Positions 40,793 through 50,534 are shown, counted from the first letter of the stretch. The stretch: 64,000 nt of DNA from Enterobacter ludwigii (GCA_023023105.1 CP083824.1:1302001-1366000), one strand, 5' to 3'. Program-made: numbers and translations. The notes: a model not told the origin generated them from the sequence alone.

Positions 40793-41531
40793 ACAGGCCA
40801 TTGCGGCAGCGTTTGGCCGGGCGGCACGCAGCTATTCGCAGCATGATGAACTCCAGCGCCAGAGTGCACGGGGGTTACTGGCTTTACTCGGCGAGAACCG
40901 TTTTGCGCAGGTGCTGGATGCCGGATGTGGTCCCGGCGGGAATAGTCGATACTGGCGCGAGTCGGGAAGCCACGTTACGGCCATTGACCTGTCATCAGAC
41001 ATGCTTGATGAGGCGCGTCATCAGCAGGCTGCGCATCACTATCTGGTGGCGGATATCGAGGCCATTCCGTTGGCTGAGGCACAATTTGATCTGGTCTGGA
41101 GCCATCTGGCAGTGCAATGGTGTAACAGCCTGCCACTGGCGTTAAGCGAGCTTTACCGCGTGGCCCGTCCGGGTGGCAAGGTGGCCTTTACCACGCTGCT
41201 GGAAAGCTCGCTACCGGAGCTGGATCAGGCGTGGCGAGCGGTGGATGAACAGCCGCATGCCAACCGATTTTTATCGCATGATCAGGTCACGCAGGCGCTG
41301 GCAGGCTGGCGCTATCGAAGCACGGTGCAGGTCATCACCCTCAATTTCAGCGATGCCGTCAGTGCCATGCGCTCGCTCAAGGGCATTGGTGCCACGCACC
41401 TGCATGCCGGACGCGAGAAAAAGCCTCTCACTCGTGGGCAGTTGCAACACCTGGAGCTGGCCTGGCCACAGCAGCGGGGGCATTTCCCGCTCTCTTATCA
41501 ACTTTTTCATGGGATTATCGAACGTGAGTGA
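40776..41531 (+). CDS. bioC: Malonyl-ACP O-methyltransferase
   Basis: 251 aa. SAM-dependent methyltransferase (motif [13 protein letters not shown], about 46-57) that methylates malonyl-ACP so that fatty acid synthesis can build pimeloyl-ACP. The demethylating esterase BioH is not in the window, as in E. coli. Ends 8 bases inside bioD. Confidence 0.95.
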   Translation: MSPVNKQAIAAAFGRAARSYSQHDELQRQSARGLLALLGENRFAQVLDAGCGPGGNSRYWRESGSHVTAIDLSSDMLDEARHQQAAHHYLVADIEAIPLAEAQFDLVWSHLAVQWCNSLPLALSELYRVARPGGKVAFTTLLESSLPELDQAWRAVDEQPHANRFLSHDQVTQALAGWRYRSTVQVITLNFSDAVSAMRSLKGIGATHLHAGREKKPLTRGQLQHLELAWPQQRGHFPLSYQLFHGIIERE

Positions 41532-42225
41532 ACGTTATTTTGTCACCGGAACGGATACGGAAGTGGGCAAAACAGTTGCCAGTTCTGCACTGTTACAGGC
41601 GGCGCGTCAGAGGGGAAAAACAACTGCTGGCTATAAGCCTGTTGCCTCCGGCAGCGAGATGACTGCGGAAGGGTTACGCAACACCGACGCGCTGGCGCTG
41701 CAGCGTAACAGCACCCTTAAACTCGACTATTCAGCGGTGAATCCCTACACCTTCGCCGAGCCGACGTCGCCGCACATTACCAGCGCCGACGAAGGCCGGC
41801 CGATTGATTTCGCCGTGCTGTCTGCCGGATTGCGGACACTGGAAAATCAGGCAAACTGGGTGCTGGTGGAGGGGGCAGGCGGCTGGTTTACGCCGCTCTC
41901 GGATACACAGACGTTTGCTGACTGGGTACGGGCCGAGCAGCTTCCGGTCATTCTTGTTGTCGGCGTCAAGCTGGGCTGCATCAATCACGCTATGTTGACC
42001 GCACAGGCCGTACAGCAGGCTGGACTGCGTCTGGCGGGCTGGATTGCCAACGACGTGGTTGAACCGGGTAAACGGCACCAGGAGTATCTGACGACGCTCA
42101 GGCGTGTCCTTCCCGCGCCGTGCCTCGGGGAAATTCCCTGGCTTGCTGACGGCGCGGAAAATGCCAAAACGGGTCATTATCTCGATCTCAGCGTCTTGCT
42201 TCCCGCGACATCCAGTGAGCGATGA
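41524..42225 (+). CDS. bioD: ATP-dependent dethiobiotin synthetase
   Basis: 233 aa with a GTG start, giving [20 protein letters not shown]; the P-loop is GTDTEVGKT (8-16). Closes the ureido ring of diaminopelargonate using CO2 and [14 protein letters not shown] is the conserved substrate loop. It starts 8 bases before the bioC stop (E. coli bioD also starts with GTG) and its C-terminus is about eight residues longer than in E. coli. The last 38 bases overlap the 3' end of the opposing ABC ATPase gene. Confidence 0.95.
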   Translation: MSERYFVTGTDTEVGKTVASSALLQAARQRGKTTAGYKPVASGSEMTAEGLRNTDALALQRNSTLKLDYSAVNPYTFAEPTSPHITSADEGRPIDFAVLSAGLRTLENQANWVLVEGAGGWFTPLSDTQTFADWVRAEQLPVILVVGVKLGCINHAMLTAQAVQQAGLRLAGWIANDVVEPGKRHQEYLTTLRRVLPAPCLGEIPWLADGAENAKTGHYLDLSVLLPATSSER

Positions 42226-42910
42226 GCTCGTCATCCAGTTCCTTAACGTGGCCCTGCGCCACGTTACGCCCGCGATAGAGCATACAGAAACGGTCCGCAA
42301 CCCGGCGGATAAACGACAGCTGCTGTTCAGCTAATAACACCGTCATACCTAACTCCCGGTTTAAGCGCGCCAGCAGCTGCCCCAGCTTCTGTGCAAAGCC
42401 GTGACCTGCACCATGCATGGGTTCATCCAGAATCAGCATTTGAGGGCGATTCACCAGCGCATTGGCCAGAGCCAACTGATACTGGTCGTCGGGTGAGAGC
42501 GTGTTGGCACGGGTCTGTCGCAGCGCGTAGAGCTCCGGGAAAAGGTCGTAAACATCGCTTTTTGCTTCCGGGTCGGGTTTTCCCGTTGCCCGCATGGCAA
42601 TATGCAGATTCTCCTCGATCGTTAACTGGGAGAAAATCCGCCTGTCCTGCGGGACATAGCCTATTTTCGGGTCTGAACGTTGTTCTGATGGCGGGTTGAG
42701 TAAATCACATGGCGGGGCCCCTGCTTCATGCCAGATAATCGTGCCGCTCTCGACGGGCAATTTGCCGGCGATGCAATTCATGAGCGTGGTTTTTCCCATT
42801 CCCGGCAGGCCAACTACGCCTGTACACATCCCCTGCGGAAAATCTAAATCCACGTTCCATAGCGTATGTTGGCTTCCGTAAAACTGATTCACTGCACGCA
42901 GACTCAACAT
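42188..42910 (-). CDS. Orphan UrtE/LivF-like ABC transporter ATP-binding protein, degenerate motifs
   Basis: 240 aa. Closest in layout to UrtE of urea transporters and to LivF: starts MLSLRAVNQFYGSQHTLWNV, Walker A GLPGMGKTT (about 35-43), Q-loop IGYVPQDRRIFSQLTIEENL, Walker B MLILDEP, H-loop-like region LLAEQQLSFI. The ABC signature, normally LSGGQ, reads LSPDDQ, and the D-loop after the Walker B is altered (MHGAGHG). No permease, binding protein or urease gene is nearby. AAGGAGA precedes the ATG, and an in-frame extension upstream is not protein-like. It may be a repurposed or decaying ATPase; substrate unknown. Absent from this place in K-12. Confidence 0.8.
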   Translation of the reverse strand: MLSLRAVNQFYGSQHTLWNVDLDFPQGMCTGVVGLPGMGKTTLMNCIAGKLPVESGTIIWHEAGAPPCDLLNPPSEQRSDPKIGYVPQDRRIFSQLTIEENLHIAMRATGKPDPEAKSDVYDLFPELYALRQTRANTLSPDDQYQLALANALVNRPQMLILDEPMHGAGHGFAQKLGQLLARLNRELGMTVLLAEQQLSFIRRVADRFCMLYRGRNVAQGHVKELDDELIAHWMSREARR

Positions 42911-43568
42911 CTTTCTCTCCTTAAAAATGTGTGTAGGTGAGGCTCGTTTTTGATTGTGCAAAACTCCTGCCAGAAACCTGAAAGTGATTAAAAAAAGAGC
43001 TTTTTTAGGAGTAAGCCTCAACGTTGCGGGATGACAAATTGACGACTTGCACATCGACGGTGCCGGAGATGTTGAGTTGTGGTGCAAGGCAGGAAATGAC
43101 GGAAATGTGAGCAAGATCCCATCGGTTGGTTATGAATGACGCAACTGTTAATCATCAAAAAATAGCTATAAAAATTTTTTGTTGCTGTCTCATGGGAAAA
43201 TCCGGGAATTTGCTGAGCGGCAGTCTGCACGGGCTGGAAGCAGTTATCCACTATTCCTGTGGATAACCATGTGCATTAGAGTTAGAAAACACGCGATAAG
43301 CGAGAGAAGACGCGGCTTACGCCCAAATTGGCGCGAAACGCGGCTTTAGGAAATATCGCTTATTATTTAATTGGTTAGATAAAAGCAATTCCCGTAATGA
43401 AAGTGTCACCGGTTGCCATAAAACTATCATTACCCGGCTTGACAAATGTTAAAAAAGAAAAAGTTCTGGGGATAACCTGGCCCGGGTGGTGTTTTATGTT
43501 GTCAGAGTCCAAACTTTGACCGCTATTGCGCTAATCATTCAGACGCTACTCTAAATATCCTGACATGC
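42911..43568. promoter_or_regulatory. Long shared upstream region of the ABC gene and uvrB
   Basis: About 750 bases between two divergent starts with no convincing protein gene. It holds nested inverted repeats close to the ABC gene (42939-43019), paired DnaA boxes (43244-43266) and the uvrB promoters with a LexA box. E. coli uvrB also has a long upstream region with several promoters and a DnaA-box-containing one. Confidence 0.6.
43244..43266. promoter_or_regulatory. Paired inverted DnaA boxes
   Basis: TTATCCACT and, 5 bases on, TGTGGATAA, which is the perfect DnaA box TTATCCACA on the other strand. They face each other about 400 bases upstream of uvrB. Confidence 0.65.
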
Positions 43569-43588
43569 TACTGGTTTTTCATCCAGTG
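43569..43588 (+). promoter_or_regulatory. LexA (SOS) box of uvrB
   Basis: TACTGGTTTTTCATCCAGTG fits TACTG-N10-CAGTA with one change in the last base. It lies 75 bases before the uvrB start, in the position of the E. coli SOS-controlled uvrB promoter. Confidence 0.85.
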
Positions 43589-43663
43589 TTTTTTACTGGC
43601 ATTCCTGGCAACAAGGAGTAAAATTACTCACCTGCCGCTTATAACGTCATCAGGTTGTCGCCC

Positions 43664-45679
43664 ATGAGTAAACCGTTCAAATTGAATTCTGCTTTCCGTC
43701 CATCTGGCGATCAGCCTGAGGCGATCCGTCGTCTGGAGGAGGGGCTGGAAGATGGGCTGGCGCACCAGACGCTGCTGGGGGTAACCGGCTCGGGCAAAAC
43801 GTTTACCATTGCCAACGTTATCGCGGACCTCCAGCGTCCCACAATGGTGCTTGCCCCCAACAAAACCCTGGCCGCGCAGCTTTATGGCGAGATGAAAGAG
43901 TTCTTCCCGGACAACGCGGTGGAATATTTTGTCTCCTACTACGATTACTACCAGCCTGAAGCCTATGTGCCGAGTTCTGACACCTTCATTGAGAAAGATG
44001 CCTCGGTAAACGAACACATTGAGCAGATGCGTCTTTCCGCAACGAAGGCGCTGCTTGAGCGTCGTGATGTGGTGGTGGTGGCGTCGGTTTCTGCGATCTA
44101 CGGTCTGGGCGATCCGGATCTGTATCTCAAGATGATGCTGCACCTGACGCAGGGGATGATCATCGATCAGCGTGCGATTTTACGCCGTCTCGCAGAGCTG
44201 CAGTACACCCGCAACGACCAGGCGTTCCAGCGTGGCACCTTCCGCGTACGCGGCGAGGTGATCGACATCTTCCCGGCAGAATCGGACGACATGGCGCTGC
44301 GCGTCGAGCTGTTTGACGAAGAGGTTGAACGCCTGTCGCTATTTGACCCGCTGACCGGCCACATCGAGTCGGTGATCCAGCGCTTCACCATCTACCCGAA
44401 AACGCACTACGTCACGCCACGCGAGCGTATCGTGCAGGCGATGGAGGAGATCAAAGTGGAGCTGGCCGAGCGCCGTAAGGTGCTGCTGGCGAACAATAAG
44501 CTGCTGGAAGAGCAACGTCTGAGCCAGCGAACCCAGTTTGATCTGGAGATGATGAACGAGCTGGGCTACTGCTCCGGCATTGAAAACTACTCGCGCTTCC
44601 TCTCCGGGCGCGGGCCGGGCGAGCCGCCGCCGACGCTGTTTGATTACCTCCCGGCAGACGGTTTGCTGGTGATCGACGAATCCCACGTCACTATCCCACA
44701 GATCGGCGGGATGTATCGCGGTGATCGCGCGCGTAAAGAGACGCTGGTGGAGTATGGTTTCCGACTGCCATCGGCGCTGGATAACCGTCCGATGAAGTTT
44801 GAAGAGTTCGAGGCGCTAGCGCCGCAAACCATTTACGTGTCGGCAACGCCAGGCAACTACGAGCTGGAGAAATCAGGCGACGAGGTGGTTGATCAGGTGG
44901 TGCGTCCAACAGGGCTGCTGGATCCTGTCATTGAAGTCCGGCCGGTGGCGACGCAGGTGGATGACCTGCTTTCTGAGATCCGCGCCCGTTCCGCCATTAA
45001 TGAGCGCGTGCTGGTGACCACGCTCACCAAGCGCATGGCAGAAGACCTGACCGAGTATCTGGAAGAGCACGGCGAGAAGGTGCGTTATCTGCACTCGGAT
45101 ATTGATACGGTTGAGCGTATGGAGATTATCCGCGATCTGCGTCTGGGTGAGTTCGACGTGCTGGTGGGGATCAACCTGTTGCGAGAAGGTCTGGACATGC
45201 CGGAAGTCTCGCTGGTGGCGATTCTGGATGCAGACAAAGAAGGCTTCCTGCGTTCTGAACGCTCCCTGATCCAGACGATTGGCCGCGCCGCGCGTAACGT
45301 TAACGGTAAAGCGATTCTGTACGGCGACAAAATTACTCCGTCGATGGCGAAAGCGATTGGTGAAACGGAGCGCCGCCGCGAGAAGCAGCAGCGCTACAAC
45401 GAAGAGCACGGCATCATCCCTCAGGGGCTGAACAAGAAGGTGGTGGATATCCTGGCGCTGGGTCAGAACATTGCGAAGACCAAAACGAAAGGTCGCGGCA
45501 AGGCGCGTTCAGTGGTGGAAGAGGATACCGTCGTGCTGACGCCAAAAGCGTTGCAGCAGAAAATCCACGAGCTGGAAGGCCAGATGATGCAGCACGCGCA
45601 GAATCTTGAGTTCGAAGAGGCGGCGCAGATCCGCGACCAGTTGCATCAGTTGCGGGATCTGTTTATCGCGGCATCGTGA
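43664..45679 (+). CDS. uvrB: Excinuclease ABC subunit UvrB
   Basis: 671 aa. DNA damage recognition helicase of nucleotide excision repair: loaded by UvrA, it opens the DNA and recruits UvrC. Walker A GVTGSGKT (39-46), the beta-hairpin [10 protein letters not shown] (about 92-101), DESH (Walker B), helicase motifs V and VI (GRAARN), and the C-terminal UVR coiled coil ([16 protein letters not shown]) are present. ATG 43664 gives the conserved MSKPFKLNS; an upstream TTG is unlikely. SOS-regulated. Confidence 0.97.
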   Translation: MSKPFKLNSAFRPSGDQPEAIRRLEEGLEDGLAHQTLLGVTGSGKTFTIANVIADLQRPTMVLAPNKTLAAQLYGEMKEFFPDNAVEYFVSYYDYYQPEAYVPSSDTFIEKDASVNEHIEQMRLSATKALLERRDVVVVASVSAIYGLGDPDLYLKMMLHLTQGMIIDQRAILRRLAELQYTRNDQAFQRGTFRVRGEVIDIFPAESDDMALRVELFDEEVERLSLFDPLTGHIESVIQRFTIYPKTHYVTPRERIVQAMEEIKVELAERRKVLLANNKLLEEQRLSQRTQFDLEMMNELGYCSGIENYSRFLSGRGPGEPPPTLFDYLPADGLLVIDESHVTIPQIGGMYRGDRARKETLVEYGFRLPSALDNRPMKFEEFEALAPQTIYVSATPGNYELEKSGDEVVDQVVRPTGLLDPVIEVRPVATQVDDLLSEIRARSAINERVLVTTLTKRMAEDLTEYLEEHGEKVRYLHSDIDTVERMEIIRDLRLGEFDVLVGINLLREGLDMPEVSLVAILDADKEGFLRSERSLIQTIGRAARNVNGKAILYGDKITPSMAKAIGETERRREKQQRYNEEHGIIPQGLNKKVVDILALGQNIAKTKTKGRGKARSVVEEDTVVLTPKALQQKIHELEGQMMQHAQNLEFEEAAQIRDQLHQLRDLFIAAS

Positions 45680-45694
45680 GTAAAGCGTTGTTTT

Positions 45695-45729
45695 CTCCCT
45701 CTCCCCGTGGGAGAGGGCCGGGGTGAGGG
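45695..45729. repeat. GC-rich interspersed hairpin repeat after uvrB
   Basis: Perfect stem CCCTCTCCC / GGGAGAGGG around a CGT loop, followed by CCGGGGTGAGGG. This sequence type is a common short extragenic repeat in enterobacterial genomes. It lies between the convergent uvrB and ybhK and may also end transcripts. Confidence 0.7.
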
Positions 45730-45751
45730 CATCAGGCCGCACAAAACGAAT

Positions 45752-46660
45752 CTATCCCAGCGCCTGAATCGCTTTCTCCAGCGCCTCACGCAGCAGGTGG
45801 CGGTCATGGCGGTATTTGATGTCTGTGGCCTCCAGCGGCTCCTGCACTACCAGACGATCGCCGATACCGGATACATCAACCTTCGGCCCGACCACCACGC
45901 CGTCAATGATCTTCTTCCCGACGTAATGCTCCATTAAATTCAGTTTGTCCGGCAGTGATAAGCTCGCCGCTGCCGGGCTCAGCTCACGGCCCAGGTTACC
46001 GATGTAAACCATCGGGGCAGGGGTGCGTCGCAGCGCCTGTGCCAGCTCTTTCACCAGCAGAATTGGCATCAGGCTGGTATAAAAACTGCCCGGACCGATC
46101 AGGATAAGATCCGCTTCTCCGATTGCCTCCACCGCTTCTCGCGTGGCGGGTACGCTCGGGTAGGTCATTAACTCTGTTGGCGGCAGGACGAGTTGGTCAA
46201 TATTCACCTCGCCGTAAACTTCATGTCCTTCGGCATCGATTGCCATCAAGTCAACCGGTTGTTCAGACATAGGGATCAGGAATGCATCCACTTTAAGCAG
46301 ATTACGGATTAAATTGATGGCTTCCAGAGGCCGTACGCTCAGGTGATCAAGCGCCTTTAACATTAAGTTTCCGAGGTTATGCCCGGAAAGTTCGCCATTA
46401 CCGCCAAAACGGTACTCAAACATCGCCGAAGCAACGCTCGGTTCAGTAATTAACTGGTTCAGACAGTTGCGCATGTCTCCCCAGGCAATGCCGCCTTCGG
46501 CACGACGGATGCGTCCGGTTGAGCCACCGTTATCGGTGGTGGTTACTATCCCTGTCAACCTTGAGCCGAGTGACGACAAAGAGGACATCACCCGACCCAG
46601 ACCGTGGCCTCCGCCAAGAGCGACTACCCGGTCAAGATCCGCAAAAGTGCGATTGCGCAT
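45752..46660 (-). CDS. ybhK: YvcK/CofD-like protein YbhK (gluconeogenesis factor family)
   Basis: 302 aa. CofD-related Rossmann fold with the N-terminal GGGHGLGRV loop, [12 protein letters not shown] and [14 protein letters not shown]. The Bacillus homologue YvcK (GlmR) binds UDP-GlcNAc and is needed on gluconeogenic carbon sources; the enterobacterial function is not defined. Divergent from the moa operon, with which it shares an upstream region of about 350 bases to moaA. Confidence 0.92.
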   Translation of the reverse strand: MRNRTFADLDRVVALGGGHGLGRVMSSLSSLGSRLTGIVTTTDNGGSTGRIRRAEGGIAWGDMRNCLNQLITEPSVASAMFEYRFGGNGELSGHNLGNLMLKALDHLSVRPLEAINLIRNLLKVDAFLIPMSEQPVDLMAIDAEGHEVYGEVNIDQLVLPPTELMTYPSVPATREAVEAIGEADLILIGPGSFYTSLMPILLVKELAQALRRTPAPMVYIGNLGRELSPAAASLSLPDKLNLMEHYVGKKIIDGVVVGPKVDVSGIGDRLVVQEPLEATDIKYRHDRHLLREALEKAIQALG

Positions 46661-46897
46661 ACGTATTCCTTATCACGTTTGATCGCGTAACAGTAACCTA
46701 ACTACCCCTAAAAGACGATGCCTCAGCCGATGCAAAATGACGTATATCAATGTGAAAGTGCGGTTTTTAGGTATTCTGTAGTGAAAATGCAGGATTGATT
46801 CGTTATATAGATGATTATATAGCGAAAAGCGATAATGGCGCAGTCAGAATTTCCGCGCTACTATCGCCATAACCACGTTTTCAAAATTGAAAACATA

Positions 46898-47003
46898 CAC
46901 TCTAGCCCTTGTGCCTGTGTCGAAAGATATGGCGCTCTGGCCGTGGCGAATTTGCCACCAGGGTACAGAAAGAAATGACTGTGCCTCCCGTATCTGGAAA
47001 GGT
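46898..47003 (+). ncRNA. Molybdenum cofactor (Moco) riboswitch in the moaA leader
   Basis: The leader from CTCTAGCC to GGAAAGGTGTAC matches the E. coli moaA Moco RNA motif: outer stem GATATGG / CCCGTATC, arm GTGGCGAATTTGCCAC with flanking CTGG / CCAGGG, arm GTACAG / CTGTGC, and the conserved CCTCCCGTATCTGGAAAGG end that holds the ribosome site. In E. coli the RNA lowers moaA translation when Moco is sufficient. The region upstream (46661-46897) is AT-rich promoter DNA. Confidence 0.85.
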
Positions 47004-47007
47004 GTAC

Positions 47008-47997
47008 ATGGCTTCACAACTTACTGATGCTTTCGCGCGTAAGTTTTATTACTTACGTCTGTCGATTACCGACGTGTGCAACTTCCGTTGCACCTACTGT
47101 CTGCCCGATGGCTACAAACCGGGCAGCGTCACCAATAACGGCTTTCTTTCCGTGGATGAAGTGCGGCGCGTGACGCGTGCATTCTCTGAACTCGGCACGG
47201 AAAAAGTGCGTCTGACCGGGGGCGAGCCCTCGCTGCGTCGCGACTTCCCCGACATCATTGCCGCCGTGCGTGAAAACGAACGTATCCGCCAGATTGCAGT
47301 CACCACCAACGGCTACCGCATGGCCCGCGATGTGGCGAACTGGCGTGATGCTGGCCTGACGGCAATTAACGTCAGCGTCGATAGCCTGGACGCCCGTCAG
47401 TTCCACGCCATTACCGGGCAGGATAAATTCCAGCAGGTAATGGACGGTATCGACGCCGCGTTCACGGCCGGCTTTGAAAAAGTCAAAGTCAACACGGTGC
47501 TGATGCGCGATGTAAACCATCATCAGCTGGACACCTTCCTGGCGTGGATCAAATCCCGTCCCATTCAACTGCGCTTTATCGAGCTGATGGAAACCGGCGA
47601 GGGCAGCGAGCTGTTCCGTCGCCATCACATCTCCGGCATGGTGCTGCGCGACGAGCTGCTGAAACGCGGCTGGCTCCATCAGATCCGCCAGCGCAGCGAC
47701 GGCCCGGCGCAGGTCTTCTGTCACCCGGATTACGAAGGGGAGATTGGGCTTATCATGCCCTATGAGAAAGACTTCTGCGCCAGCTGCAACCGTCTTCGCG
47801 TCTCCTCCGTGGGCAAACTCCATCTCTGCCTGTTCGGCGATGGCGGCGTGGACCTTCGCGATCTGCTGGAAGACGATGCGCAGCAGGATGCGCTTGAAGC
47901 ACGCATCTCTGAAGCCCTGACGCATAAAAAACAGACCCACTTCCTGCACCAGGGCAACACCGGTATTACTCAAAACCTGTCCTATATTGGCGGGTAA
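47008..47997 (+). CDS. moaA: GTP 3',8-cyclase MoaA
   Basis: 329 aa. Radical SAM enzyme that, with MoaC, turns GTP into cyclic pyranopterin monophosphate, first step of Moco synthesis. N-terminal cluster Cys24-x3-Cys28-x2-Cys31 (CNFRCTYC) and C-terminal cluster FCASCNRLR ... LHLCLF are present; the C-terminal Gly-Gly is intact (YIGG). The ATG at 47008 starts 4 bases after the riboswitch; an in-frame GTG at 46909 would lie inside the RNA motif and is rejected. Confidence 0.97.
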   Translation: MASQLTDAFARKFYYLRLSITDVCNFRCTYCLPDGYKPGSVTNNGFLSVDEVRRVTRAFSELGTEKVRLTGGEPSLRRDFPDIIAAVRENERIRQIAVTTNGYRMARDVANWRDAGLTAINVSVDSLDARQFHAITGQDKFQQVMDGIDAAFTAGFEKVKVNTVLMRDVNHHQLDTFLAWIKSRPIQLRFIELMETGEGSELFRRHHISGMVLRDELLKRGWLHQIRQRSDGPAQVFCHPDYEGEIGLIMPYEKDFCASCNRLRVSSVGKLHLCLFGDGGVDLRDLLEDDAQQDALEARISEALTHKKQTHFLHQGNTGITQNLSYIGG

Positions 47998-48021
47998 TCA
48001 GGCTTAAGAGGGAATAAGAAG

Positions 48022-48534
48022 ATGAGTCAGGTTAGCGCAGAATTTATCCCGACACGTATTGCCATTCTTACCGTTTCCGACCGCCGTGGCGAAGAGGATG
48101 ATACCTCCGGCCACTGGTTGCGTGATGCAGCCCACGAAGCGGGCCATAAGATTGTTGATAAAGCGATTGTGAAAGAGAACCGCTACGCCATTCGCGCGCA
48201 GGTTTCTCAGTGGATCGCCAGCGATGACGTGCAGGTGGTGTTGGTTACCGGCGGTACGGGTTTCACGGCGGGCGATCAAGCCCCCGAGGCGCTGGTCCCA
48301 CTGTTCGATCGCGAAGTGGAAGGCTTCGGTGAAGTGTTCCGTATGCTCTCGTTTGAAGAGATTGGTACCTCCACGCTGCAGTCGCGCGCGGTAGCGGGTG
48401 TCGCGAACAACACCCTGATTTTCGCCATGCCCGGCTCGACGAAAGCCTGCCGCACCGCGTGGGAAAACATCATCGCCCCGCAGCTGGATGCCCGAACCCG
48501 TCCGTGTAATTTCCATCCTCATTTAAAGAAATAA
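48022..48534 (+). CDS. moaB: Molybdopterin adenylyltransferase-like protein MoaB
   Basis: 170 aa. MoCF-fold protein related to MogA and the MoeA core; motif VTGGTGFTAGDQAPEAL (about 76-92) and AMPGSTKAC. The adenylylation role is filled by MogA in E. coli and MoaB is not essential there. Starts 24 bases after moaA, 3 bases before moaC. Confidence 0.94.
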   Translation: MSQVSAEFIPTRIAILTVSDRRGEEDDTSGHWLRDAAHEAGHKIVDKAIVKENRYAIRAQVSQWIASDDVQVVLVTGGTGFTAGDQAPEALVPLFDREVEGFGEVFRMLSFEEIGTSTLQSRAVAGVANNTLIFAMPGSTKACRTAWENIIAPQLDARTRPCNFHPHLKK

Positions 48535-48537
48535 GCT

Positions 48538-49023
48538 ATGTCACAACTGACCCACATTAACGCCGCTGGCGAAGCGCATATGGTCGACGTCTCCGCCAAA
48601 GCGGAAACGGTGCGCGAGGCGCGCGCGGAAGCGTTCGTCACCATGCTGCCGGAGACCCTGGCGATGATTATCGACGGTAGCCACCATAAGGGCGACGTCT
48701 TTGCCACCGCCCGCATCGCCGGGATTCAGGCCGCCAAACGGACCTGGGATCTTATCCCGCTGTGCCATCCGCTGATGCTGAGCAAGGTGGAAGTGAATCT
48801 GCAGGCGCAGCCAGAGCACAGCCGCGTGCGCATTGAATCACTCTGCCGCTTAACCGGCAAAACGGGCGTGGAGATGGAAGCCCTGACGGCGGCCTCCGTT
48901 GCCGCGCTGACCATCTACGACATGTGCAAAGCGGTGCAAAAAGATATGGTGATTGGCCCGGTTCGCCTGCTGGCGAAAAGCGGCGGCAAATCCGGCGATT
49001 TTAAGGTGGACAGCCATGATTAA
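48538..49023 (+). CDS. moaC: Cyclic pyranopterin monophosphate synthase MoaC
   Basis: 161 aa. Converts the MoaA product 3',8-cyclo-7,8-dihydro-GTP to cyclic pyranopterin monophosphate. [12 protein letters not shown] and [23 protein letters not shown] active-site regions and Lys131-type [11 protein letters not shown] are intact. Its stop lies inside the first codons of moaD (8-base overlap). Confidence 0.96.
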   Translation: MSQLTHINAAGEAHMVDVSAKAETVREARAEAFVTMLPETLAMIIDGSHHKGDVFATARIAGIQAAKRTWDLIPLCHPLMLSKVEVNLQAQPEHSRVRIESLCRLTGKTGVEMEALTAASVAALTIYDMCKAVQKDMVIGPVRLLAKSGGKSGDFKVDSHD

Positions 49024-49261
49024 GGTGCTCTTTTTTGCCCAGGTGCGCGAGCTGGTGAATACCGACAGCCTGACGCTGGATGCGTCCTTCGAAAACGTTG
49101 CCGCCCTGCGCGCGCATCTTGCCGCACAAAGCGACCGCTGGGCGCTGGCGCTGGACGAAGGCAAGCTGCTGGCCGCCGTGAATCAGACGCTGGTTGAATT
49201 CACCCATCCGCTGAACGCAGGGGATGAAGTGGCGTTCTTCCCACCGGTGACCGGGGGCTAA
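49016..49261 (+). CDS. moaD: Molybdopterin synthase small subunit MoaD
   Basis: 81 aa, ubiquitin-like fold, ending VTGG: the C-terminal glycine is adenylylated by MoeB and thiocarboxylated to give sulfur to the pterin. Start at 49016 ([13 protein letters not shown]) overlaps moaC; a longer in-frame reading would be wholly inside moaC. Confidence 0.96.
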   Translation: MIKVLFFAQVRELVNTDSLTLDASFENVAALRAHLAAQSDRWALALDEGKLLAAVNQTLVEFTHPLNAGDEVAFFPPVTGG

Positions 49262-49262
49262 A

Positions 49263-49715
49263 ATGGCGGAAACACGAATTCTGGTAGGTCCTGAGCGCTT
49301 CAGCGTGGGTACAGAATATAGCTGGCTGGCGGAGCGTGATGAAGACGGTGCGGTGGTGACCTTCACCGGCAAAGTGCGTAACCACAACCTGGGTGACAGC
49401 GTGAAAGCACTGACCCTGGAGCACTATCCGGGCATGACGGAAAAATCGCTGGCGGCGATTGTGGAAGAAGCACGCGGGCGCTGGCCGCTCGGACGAGTGA
49501 CAGTTATCCACCGTATTGGCGAAATGTGGCCTGGCGAGGAGATTGTCTTCGTCGGGGTGACCAGCGCACACCGCGGCAGCGCGTTTGCGGCAGGGGAGTT
49601 CATTATGGACTACCTCAAAACCAGAGCGCCGTTCTGGAAGCGTGAAGCCACCCCGGAAGGTGACCGCTGGGTTGAATCTCGTGATAGCGACAAACACGCC
49701 GCCAGCCGTTGGTAG
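49263..49715 (+). CDS. moaE: Molybdopterin synthase catalytic subunit MoaE
   Basis: 150 aa. Large subunit that receives the MoaD C-terminus and inserts the dithiolene sulfurs. Active-site KVRNHN, HRIGEMWPGEEIVFVGV and the lysine in APFWKREATPEG are intact. Starts one base after moaD; last gene of moaABCDE. Confidence 0.96.
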   Translation: MAETRILVGPERFSVGTEYSWLAERDEDGAVVTFTGKVRNHNLGDSVKALTLEHYPGMTEKSLAAIVEEARGRWPLGRVTVIHRIGEMWPGEEIVFVGVTSAHRGSAFAAGEFIMDYLKTRAPFWKREATPEGDRWVESRDSDKHAASRW

Positions 49716-49779
49716 TCGGTTTACGTGGATGTGTTAATCTTAACGTGTGTGTCTACTTAAACTTAATCAGGAGTGAATC

Positions 49780-50487
49780 ATGGACCGATTTCCGCGTTCC
49801 GATTCAATAGTACAGCAGACCCGTAGTGGGCTGCAGACGTATATGGCTCAGGTGTATGGCTGGATGACGGTTGGCCTGTTGCTGACCGCGTTTATCGCGT
49901 GGTATGCGGCCAATACGCCGGAGCTGATGATGTTTATCTTCTCCAGCAAAATCACCTTCTTTGGGCTGATTATTGCCCAGCTAGCGTTGGTGTTCGTCCT
50001 TTCAGGCCTGGTGCAAAAGCTCAGCGCCGGCATGGCGACTACGCTGTTTATGCTCTACTCGGCGCTGACCGGGCTGACGCTTTCCAGCATTTTCATCGTT
50101 TACACTTACTCTTCCATCGCCAGTACCTTTGTGGTGACCGGCGGGATGTTTGGGGCGATGAGCCTCTATGGTTACACCACCAAACGCGATTTGAGCGGTT
50201 TTGGCAGTATGCTGTTTATGGGGCTGATTGGGATTGTGCTGGCGTCTCTGGTGAACCTGTGGCTGAAAAGTGAAGCGCTGATGTGGGCGGTGACCTATAT
50301 CGGGGTGGTGATCTTTGTTGGGTTGACGGCTTATGACACCCAGAAGCTGAAAAACATCGGTGAGCAGATCGACGTACGCGACAGTTCGAACCTGCGCAAA
50401 TACGCGATCCTGGGCGCGCTGACGCTGTATCTGGACTTTATCAACCTGTTCCTGATGCTGCTGCGTATCCTCGGCAACCGTCGTTAA
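49780..50487 (+). CDS. ybhL: BAX inhibitor-1 family membrane protein YbhL
   Basis: 235 aa. Seven predicted inner-membrane helices; BI-1/LFG family signature GLTAYDTQKLKNIGEQ at about 185-200 with its acidic residues. Members elsewhere act as pH-sensitive calcium leak channels; the role in enterobacteria is unknown. CAGGAGTG precedes the ATG. The K-12 neighbour ybhM, a paralogue, is missing here. Confidence 0.92.
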   Translation: MDRFPRSDSIVQQTRSGLQTYMAQVYGWMTVGLLLTAFIAWYAANTPELMMFIFSSKITFFGLIIAQLALVFVLSGLVQKLSAGMATTLFMLYSALTGLTLSSIFIVYTYSSIASTFVVTGGMFGAMSLYGYTTKRDLSGFGSMLFMGLIGIVLASLVNLWLKSEALMWAVTYIGVVIFVGLTAYDTQKLKNIGEQIDVRDSSNLRKYAILGALTLYLDFINLFLMLLRILGNRR

Positions 50488-50496
50488 GGTTGTTTT

Positions 50497-50524
50497 GCCG
50501 GGTGGCGGCTGCGCCTTACCCGGT
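50497..50524. repeat. REP-like element after ybhL
   Basis: GCCGGGTGGCGGCTGCGCCT then TACCCGGT: palindrome of the same family as the elements at 28823-28850 and 36663-36691. Confidence 0.83.
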
Positions 50525-50534
50525 ATACGAAACT

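Noticed and set aside
41173..41523. Upstream in-frame extension of bioD inside bioC
   Set aside because: The first 117 codons are bioC read out of frame; BioD family members start at the GTG at 41524.
42911..43114. 68-codon N-terminal extension of the UrtE-like ATPase
   Set aside because: Not like any ABC ATPase start, lies over the inverted repeats, and the ATG at 42910 has a good ribosome site.
43018..43251. 77-codon minus-strand frame between the ABC gene and uvrB
   Set aside because: No ribosome site, low-complexity composition and no family resemblance; treated as non-coding regulatory DNA.
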